In this document: positions 7,399-12,132 of the stretch, in pieces
How the letters are laid out: each line of letters starts with the position of its first letter
Numbering within the stretch: position 1 is the stretch's first letter
From: an uncultured Veillonella sp.
GTDB lineage: Bacteria > Bacillota > Negativicutes > Veillonellales > Veillonellaceae
Length of the DNA stretch: 12,132 bases
Direction: 5' to 3'
NCBI GenBank assembly: GCA_902466275.1
Contig: CABQQJ010000005.1
Span: forward strand, 1-12,132
Made by a program: the position numbers and the translations under genes
Notes under the pieces: generated by a model
Databases searched by the model: none
What the model was told of the DNA's origin: nothing
Seen by the model: the letters and a program-made list of their open reading frames with translations, nothing else

Positions 7399-7444
7399 TA
7401 CATCATTACTTTATAGATAGTTGTTCTATATGAGGAGGATACTC

Positions 7445-8677
7445 ATGAGTTTCTTAGAAAAACAAGACCCTAATATTCAAGCTGTTATCAACCAAGAGTT
7501 AGCACGCCAACGCGATAAATTAGAAATGATCGCTTCTGAAAACTTTGTTTCTCAAGCAGTAATGGAAGCTCAAGGTAGCGTATTGACTAACAAATATGCA
7601 GAAGGGTATCCTGGCAAACGCTATTATGGCGGTTGTGAAAATGTTGATGTTATTGAAACATTGGCTATCGAACGTGCAAAACGCCTGTTCGGTGCAGAAC
7701 ATGCTAATGTACAACCTCACTCTGGTTCTCAAGCAAACTTTGGCGTGTATTTCGCATTATTACAACCAGGTGATACTATTGTGGGTATGAACTTGTCCCA
7801 CGGCGGTCATTTGACTCATGGTTCTCCAGTTAACGTATCTGGTACATATTTCAATGTAGTACCTTATGGTGTAGATGCTGAAACACAACAAATCGACTAC
7901 GATGAGTTCCGTAAAATTGTATTGGAAGCAAAACCTAAGTTGATTATCGCTGGTGGTAGTGCTTATAGCCGTCAAATCGACTTTAAGAAAATGGCTGAAG
8001 TGGCACACGAAGTAGATGCTATTTTCATGGTAGATATGGCTCACTTTGCAGGTCTTGTAGCAGCAGGTTTACATCCAAACCCAGTAGAATATGCTGATAT
8101 CGTTACTACAACAACTCATAAAACATTGCGTGGCCCTCGTGGTGGTATGATTCTTTGCAAAGAAAAGTATGCTAAAGCAATCGATAAAGCCATCTTCCCT
8201 GGCATCCAAGGTGGTCCTTTGATGCATGTTATCGCTGCTAAAGCTGTAGCATTTGGTGAAGCTTTACAACCTGAGTTCAAAGTATATGCACAACAAGTTA
8301 TCGACAATGCAAAAGCGTTGGCTGCAGCATTGCAAGAAAAGGGCTTAACAATTGTTTCTGGCGGTACAGATACTCATGTTATGCTTGTAGATGTTCGTAA
8401 TACTGGTTTAACTGGTAAAGAAGCTGAACACTTACTCGATGAAGTAGGTATTACATGTAATAAAAATACAATTCCATTTGATCCAGCTAGCCCATTTGTA
8501 ACAAGTGGTATTCGTCTTGGTACGCCAGCTCTTACAACACGTGGTTTGCAAGTGAAAGATATGGAAGAAATTGCCGATATTATTGCAGTGGTTCTTAAAA
8601 ATCCTGAGGATAAATCGGTCCATGAAGAAGCTAGTAAACGTGTCGCTACACTTTGTGAAGCGTATCCATTGTACTAA
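7445..8677 (+). CDS. glyA: Serine hydroxymethyltransferase
   Basis: A PLP enzyme converting serine and tetrahydrofolate to glycine and 5,10-methylene-tetrahydrofolate, the main entry of one-carbon units. The 410-residue protein is full length. Visible motifs are LEMIASENF (26-34), [13 protein letters not shown] (51-63), [11 protein letters not shown] (88-98), the [13 protein letters not shown] stretch (196-208) and [14 protein letters not shown] (221-234) with the PLP lysine at 226. ATG 7445 is used because GAGGAGG (7432-7438) precedes it; the in-frame ATG at 7421 is upstream of that site. It is the last gene of the ywlE-like/rpiB/glyA operon, 46 bases after rpiB, and is followed by a strong terminator at 8735-8765. 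Product and location next to upp match B. subtilis. Confidence 0.98.
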   Translation: MSFLEKQDPNIQAVINQELARQRDKLEMIASENFVSQAVMEAQGSVLTNKYAEGYPGKRYYGGCENVDVIETLAIERAKRLFGAEHANVQPHSGSQANFGVYFALLQPGDTIVGMNLSHGGHLTHGSPVNVSGTYFNVVPYGVDAETQQIDYDEFRKIVLEAKPKLIIAGGSAYSRQIDFKKMAEVAHEVDAIFMVDMAHFAGLVAAGLHPNPVEYADIVTTTTHKTLRGPRGGMILCKEKYAKAIDKAIFPGIQGGPLMHVIAAKAVAFGEALQPEFKVYAQQVIDNAKALAAALQEKGLTIVSGGTDTHVMLVDVRNTGLTGKEAEHLLDEVGITCNKNTIPFDPASPFVTSGIRLGTPALTTRGLQVKDMEEIADIIAVVLKNPEDKSVHEEASKRVATLCEAYPLY

Positions 8678-8712
8678 TCGATTACATTAAAATTACATTA
8701 TATATTTATAGT

Positions 8713-8728
8713 CCTATAAGTTTATAGG
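8713..8728 (+). repeat. Perfect 16-base palindrome between glyA and its terminator
   Basis: CCTATAA-GT-TTATAGG, with 7-base arms. It lies six bases before the glyA terminator. As RNA it would form a weak AT-rich hairpin with a minimum loop; as DNA it could be a binding site. No function is assigned. Confidence 0.35.
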
Positions 8729-8734
8729 TAGTAT

Positions 8735-8775
8735 AAAAGGGGTGTGCCCTCGGCACATCCCTTTTAATATTTTTA
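8735..8775 (+). terminator. Rho-independent terminator after glyA
   Basis: AAAAGGGGTGTGCC (8735-8748), a CTC loop, then GGCACATCCCTTTT (8752-8765): a 14-bp stem with a single G-U pair, continuing into AATATTTTTA. The stem also reads in the opposite direction with its A/T ends, but no minus-strand gene is present to use it. The rest of the glyA-upp gap holds only a weak possible upp promoter (TTTCTA 8785-8790, 17 bases, TATGAT 8808-8813). Confidence 0.88.
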
Positions 8776-8826
8776 TGGCATGATTTTCTAATCTGTGATA
8801 GAGTAAATATGATAGTTAATAGCTAG

Positions 8827-9489
<663 letters not shown>

Positions 9490-9498
9490 AATTAAAAT

Positions 9499-9555
9499 AA
9501 ACGACATACTTTTAGGTATAAAACTACTATTATTGCCTCAAAAGTATGTCGTTTT
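9499..9555 (+). terminator. Terminator after upp with a long perfect stem
   Basis: AAACGACATACTTTT (9499-9513) pairs perfectly with AAAAGTATGTCGTTT (9540-9554), a 15-bp stem. The 26-base loop has a further AGG/CCT pairing near its base. The stem ends in TTTT and is followed by CTGCTATTT. It is nearly symmetric, so it could act on both strands. The loop is longer than in most intrinsic terminators. Confidence 0.7.
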
Positions 9556-9568
9556 CTGCTATTTAGGG

Positions 9569-9597
9569 TTGAATAAAATTTACATAAGGTATACAAT
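9569..9597 (+). promoter_or_regulatory. Promoter of the cggR-gap-pgk operon
   Basis: TTGAAT (9569-9574), 17-base spacer, TACAAT (9592-9597). Transcription would start near 9604, about 24 bases before the CggR-type operator. This promoter-then-operator order is the same as in the B. subtilis cggR-gapA operon. Confidence 0.7.
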
Positions 9598-9627
9598 ACA
9601 AGTGTAAAAGTATTTTTTTATTTTAGG

Positions 9628-9663
9628 TGGGACGAATTTTGTTCACATGGGACGAAAAACGAT
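9628..9663 (+). promoter_or_regulatory. CggR-type operator, two direct repeats
   Basis: TGGGAC-N6-TGTT-N4-TGGGAC-N6-CGAT. The repeat period is 20 bases (9628 and 9648), about two helical turns. The known B. subtilis CggR site is CGGGAC-N6-TGTC-N4-CGGGAC-N6-TGTC, so the spacing is identical and both GGGAC cores are kept. The second TGTC-like half is weak. It lies downstream of the predicted start site and 33 bases upstream of cggR, so bound repressor would block elongation or initiation and give autoregulation. Confidence 0.8.
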
Positions 9664-9677
9664 TCATACAATCCCAA

Positions 9678-9696
9678 CGGGTAAAGGAGGGACCCG
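9678..9696 (+). promoter_or_regulatory. Ribosome site of cggR enclosed in a small hairpin
   Basis: CGGGT (9678-9682) and ACCCG (9692-9696) are perfect inverted repeats flanking AAAGGAGGG, so the strong ribosome site sits in a 9-base loop and the stem ends exactly at the ATG of 9697. A 5-bp GC-rich stem could lower or tune cggR translation relative to gap. Confidence 0.4.
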
Positions 9697-10722
9697 ATGA
9701 ACGAGTTTCTAATGATATGTGAACGTATTGTTCCTGAAATCGTAAGCGTATTAAAGGAGCGATACAAGATACTAAACCACCTTGTTTATGAAGAGCCTAT
9801 AGGCCGTAGGACATTAGCTACTGCAACGGACCTTCCAGAGCGAACCGTACGAAGTCATATTGAGTTAATGCGTGCTAATGGTCTTGTAGACATTTATAAA
9901 CCAGGGATTTTTCTCACTGATGAGGGACATGCAATTGTTCCGAAGTTACGAAATTTTTTAAATGAGCTAGATCGTATTAACGAGCTAGAACATCGATTGA
10001 CTGAAGCACTTCATATCGATAGGGTTATCATCACTCCTACAGAAGGAACCTTGATGGTTAAAAAGTTAGGTTTTGCAGCAGCAAAGCTATTACAGGAATT
10101 ATTAGAGCCTGACTCTGTAGTTGCCATCAGTGGTGGCAGTACAATGGCTGCAGTAGCTGAAGAGATGCCAGTATTACCATTTAATCCTATTGTTGTACCT
10201 GCCCGTGGGGGCGTTGGTGAGGTTGTAGAATATCAAGCTAATGTAATTGCTTCGGTGCTTGCTGAACGACTAAGTGGTTCCTATAAGATGCTCCATTTAC
10301 CTGATGGACTTTCACAAGACTCATTGCATATGCTCATGACTTGTGAACCGCAAATTAAAGAAATTGGAGATCTCATTAGTAGGACTGACGTACTATTATT
10401 TGGTATTGGTACTGCAATGCGCATGGCAGATCAGCGCCATATTGCTGATGATGTGCGTAAGCAGTTGATAGATAATCATGCGGTAGGTGAAGCACTTGGT
10501 CAATATTGTGACATTGAGGGTAAGTTAATTTATTCTACTAATAATATTGGTTTATCACTTCCCGATGTAGTAAAGGTCCCCAATGTTATTGCTGTAGCTG
10601 GTGGACAAGAAAAAGCGAGCGCTATTATAGGTGTGATGCGAGCTTGCCAGAAAGGGATACTTATCATTGATGAGCAAGCTGCAGAAGGTATGCGTCAATT
10701 GTTACAAATTTCAGCGTTATAA
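9697..10722 (+). CDS. cggR: CggR-type central glycolytic genes repressor (SorC family)
   Basis: A DNA-binding repressor that senses sugar phosphate, fructose-1,6-bisphosphate in B. subtilis, and controls the downstream gap operon. The 341 residues match the length of B. subtilis CggR (340). The N-terminal winged helix-turn-helix covers about 15-80, with the recognition part near LPERTVRSHIELMRANGLV (46-64). The effector domain follows from about 105: ISGGSTMAAVAE (144-155), VPARGGVGEVVEYQAN (167-182) with Arg170 and Gln180, and VAGGQEKASAI (300-310) with Lys306; these correspond to sugar-phosphate contacts in the B. subtilis protein, with a GGST in place of GGTT. The start follows AAGGAGG (9684-9690) by six bases. 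A CggR-like operator lies just upstream and gap follows, which supports the assignment over a general SorC/DeoR regulator. Confidence 0.93.
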   Translation: MNEFLMICERIVPEIVSVLKERYKILNHLVYEEPIGRRTLATATDLPERTVRSHIELMRANGLVDIYKPGIFLTDEGHAIVPKLRNFLNELDRINELEHRLTEALHIDRVIITPTEGTLMVKKLGFAAAKLLQELLEPDSVVAISGGSTMAAVAEEMPVLPFNPIVVPARGGVGEVVEYQANVIASVLAERLSGSYKMLHLPDGLSQDSLHMLMTCEPQIKEIGDLISRTDVLLFGIGTAMRMADQRHIADDVRKQLIDNHAVGEALGQYCDIEGKLIYSTNNIGLSLPDVVKVPNVIAVAGGQEKASAIIGVMRACQKGILIIDEQAAEGMRQLLQISAL

Positions 10723-10737
10723 ATGAAGTTAGTAGTT

Positions 10738-10758
10738 AAATATTTTGTTAGAATATTT
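10738..10758 (+). repeat. AT-only inverted repeat between cggR and gap
   Basis: AAATATT (10738-10744), a 7-base loop TTGTTAG, AATATTT (10752-10758). It precedes the gap ribosome site AGGAGG by about ten bases. A weak RNA hairpin here could protect a processed gap-pgk message, by analogy with the cleavage known between cggR and gapA in B. subtilis, or act as a weak partial terminator with the following T-rich bases. Both are inference. Confidence 0.3.
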
Positions 10759-10780
10759 TTGTTATTAGGAGGATCTAACA

Positions 10781-11791
10781 ATGGCAGTAAAAGTTGGTAT
10801 TAACGGTTTTGGTCGTATCGGTAAATGTGTAGTTCGCGCAGCGATTAATAATCCTGACGTAGAAGTCGTGGCGATTAATGCAACTGGTGATAATGAAGGT
10901 ACTGCATTATTGTTAAAATACGACTCCGTACATGGTACAATTCCTAACGAAGTAACATTCGATGAAGACAACATTTATGTTGATGGTAAAAAAATCCGCG
11001 TATTCCATGACCGCGATGCTTCTAAATTGCCTTGGTCTGAAGAAGGCGTAGAAATCGTTATGGAATGTACTGGTAAATACCGCGATGCAGAAGAAGCAAA
11101 AGTTCATTTAGAACAACCTACAGTTAAAAAAGTATTGATTTCTGCACCTGGTAAAAACGAAGACTTAACTATGGTTATGGGTGTTAACCAAGATATGTAC
11201 GATCCTGCAAAACACCACATCATCTCCAATGCATCTTGCACAACAAACTGTTTGGCTCCATTCGCTAAAGTATTATGCGATGAATTCGGTATCAAACGCG
11301 GTATGATGACTACAATTCATTCCTATACAAATGACCAAAAAATTCTTGATGCACGTCATAAAGACCCTCGCCGTGCTCGTGCAGCAGCTATGTCCATCAT
11401 CCCTACAACTACTGGTGCAGCAAAAGCTGTTGCTAAAGTATTGCCTCAATTAAAAGGTAAATTAGATGGTTTTGCATTGCGCGTTCCTACTCCAGACGTA
11501 TCTGCTACAGATCTTGTTTGCGAACTTGAAAAACCAGCTACTAAAGAAGAAATCAACGAAGCATTCCGCAAAGCAGCAGCTGGCGAATTAAAAGGTATTC
11601 TTGGTGTATCCGATGTACCATTGGTATCCTGTGATTTCAGCTCTGATCCTCGCAGCTCCATTGTTGATGCTGATTTGACAATGGTTATGGATGGTAACAT
11701 GGTGAAAGTTGTTTCTTGGTACGATAACGAATGGGGCTATTCTGAACGCCTTATCGATATGGCAGCTTTCGTAGCTAGTAAAGGTCTATAA
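10781..11791 (+). CDS. gap: Glyceraldehyde-3-phosphate dehydrogenase, with NADP-like cofactor pocket
   Basis: Interconverts glyceraldehyde 3-phosphate and 1,3-bisphosphoglycerate with NAD(P). The 336 residues show [11 protein letters not shown] (5-15), [12 protein letters not shown] (149-160) with catalytic Cys153, His180, [20 protein letters not shown] (about 197-216) and the C-terminal WYDNEWGYS. The segment after the second strand reads INATGDNEG (32-40). In NAD-specific enzymes an aspartate stands where Ala34 is, as in VNDLTD. A second NAD-type signature, Leu-Pro in ILDLPHKD, is replaced by Ala191-Arg192 (ILDARHKD). These changes resemble NADP-using or dual GAPDHs such as B. subtilis GapB, though final specificity cannot be read from sequence. 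AGGAGG (10767-10772) precedes the ATG. It is co-transcribed with cggR and pgk. Confidence 0.97.
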   Translation: MAVKVGINGFGRIGKCVVRAAINNPDVEVVAINATGDNEGTALLLKYDSVHGTIPNEVTFDEDNIYVDGKKIRVFHDRDASKLPWSEEGVEIVMECTGKYRDAEEAKVHLEQPTVKKVLISAPGKNEDLTMVMGVNQDMYDPAKHHIISNASCTTNCLAPFAKVLCDEFGIKRGMMTTIHSYTNDQKILDARHKDPRRARAAAMSIIPTTTGAAKAVAKVLPQLKGKLDGFALRVPTPDVSATDLVCELEKPATKEEINEAFRKAAAGELKGILGVSDVPLVSCDFSSDPRSSIVDADLTMVMDGNMVKVVSWYDNEWGYSERLIDMAAFVASKGL

Positions 11792-11808
11792 TGGGAGGAA
11801 ATTCTAGG

Positions 11809-12132
11809 ATGAAATTAACCATTTTAGATATGAATGTAGATAATAAACGTGTTTTTGTACGCGTGGATTTCAATGTGCCTATGAAGGATGGTGTTATCAC
11901 TGATGACACTCGCATTCGTGGTGCACTAGATACAATCAAATATTTAATCGACCATAATGCAAAGGTCATTCTTGCATCTCACTTTGGTCGTCCAAAGGGT
12001 GAACGTAAACCGGATATGACATTGGCTCCTTGTGCTAAACGTTTATCTGAGCTTATCAACAAACCTACAGGATTTGTTGAACATTTATCTGCGCTTATCA
12101 ACAAACCTGTAGGATTTGTTGATGACTGCATT
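11809..12132 (+). CDS. pgk: Phosphoglycerate kinase, N-terminal part (3' end outside window), with internal duplication
   Basis: Transfers phosphate between 1,3-bisphosphoglycerate and ADP. The 108 visible residues of the N-terminal domain show [10 protein letters not shown] (15-24) with substrate-binding Asp20 and Asn22, [15 protein letters not shown] (32-46) with Arg35, [11 protein letters not shown] (54-64) and [11 protein letters not shown] (72-82). After this, residues 79-92 and 93-106 are two copies of a 14-residue unit, followed by the first residues (CI) of the usual VDDCI strand. Most family members have a single copy here, so the protein would be 14 residues longer than normal at this point. 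GGAGG (11794-11798) lies ten bases before the ATG; the gene starts 17 bases after gap. About 290 residues are beyond the window. The frame stays open through the duplication. Confidence 0.95.
   Translation, partial: MKLTILDMNVDNKRVFVRVDFNVPMKDGVITDDTRIRGALDTIKYLIDHNAKVILASHFGRPKGERKPDMTLAPCAKRLSELINKPTGFVEHLSALINKPVGFVDDCI
12043..12126 (+). repeat. 42-base imperfect tandem duplication inside pgk
   Basis: Copy 1 is 12043-12084 and copy 2 is 12085-12126. They match at 36 of 42 bases by hand alignment, with no gap. The translated units [14 protein letters not shown] and [14 protein letters not shown] agree at 10 of 14 residues. Copy 2 continues into the expected DDCI strand of the family, and copy 1 connects to the expected AKRLSEL helix, so the extra segment is the junction between them. 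The repeat unit is a multiple of three and the reading frame is preserved. Confidence 0.9.

Noticed and set aside
7399..7444. Glycine or SAM/THF riboswitch before glyA
   Set aside because: The gap is only 46 bases and contains just a weak ATAGA/TCTAT pairing and the ribosome site.

Overview
The window is AT-rich, low-GC DNA that is densely coded on the + strand. It carries housekeeping genes typical of Firmicutes and is best explained as a chromosomal segment of Veillonella or a close relative in the Negativicutes. This rests on the gene content, the codon use and the protein sequences as I recognise them; no database search was possible. No mobile element, CRISPR array, tRNA or rRNA is visible. 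No gene-free gap reaches 300 bases. The largest are upp to cggR (206 bases) and glyA to upp (185 bases), and both are described below.

Left part (1-2447): the C-terminal part of endonuclease III (nth), cut by the window edge; an unrecognised 479-residue protein one base downstream; a small PC4/YdbC-like single-strand nucleic-acid-binding protein with its own promoter; and zinc-type ribosomal protein L31 (rpmE) behind a strong extended -10 promoter.

Middle part (2466-6390): a tightly packed translation-quality cluster made of a YqhQ/DUF1385 membrane protein, release factor 1 (prfA), the methyltransferase that modifies its GGQ loop (prmC, overlapping prfA by 8 bases), and the Sua5-type enzyme that starts t6A synthesis on tRNA (1 base after prmC). 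A new promoter then drives a YwlE-type protein arginine phosphatase, RpiB and serine hydroxymethyltransferase (glyA), closed by a clear terminator. upp (uracil salvage) follows with its own terminator. The order prfA-prmC-tsaC/sua5-ywlE-rpiB-glyA-upp matches the corresponding Bacillus subtilis region, with some genes missing.

Right part (9569-12132): a central-carbon operon made of promoter, CggR-type operator, cggR, gap and pgk (cut by the window edge). The operator has the B. subtilis CggR half-site arrangement with exact spacing. Two things stand out. The GAPDH lacks the residues usually associated with NAD specificity and looks more like NADP-using (gluconeogenic) enzymes. The pgk gene carries a 42-base imperfect in-frame tandem duplication close to the window end. 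I did not find an evident novel multi-gene system; the most interesting leads are these two features and the unrecognised 479-residue protein.
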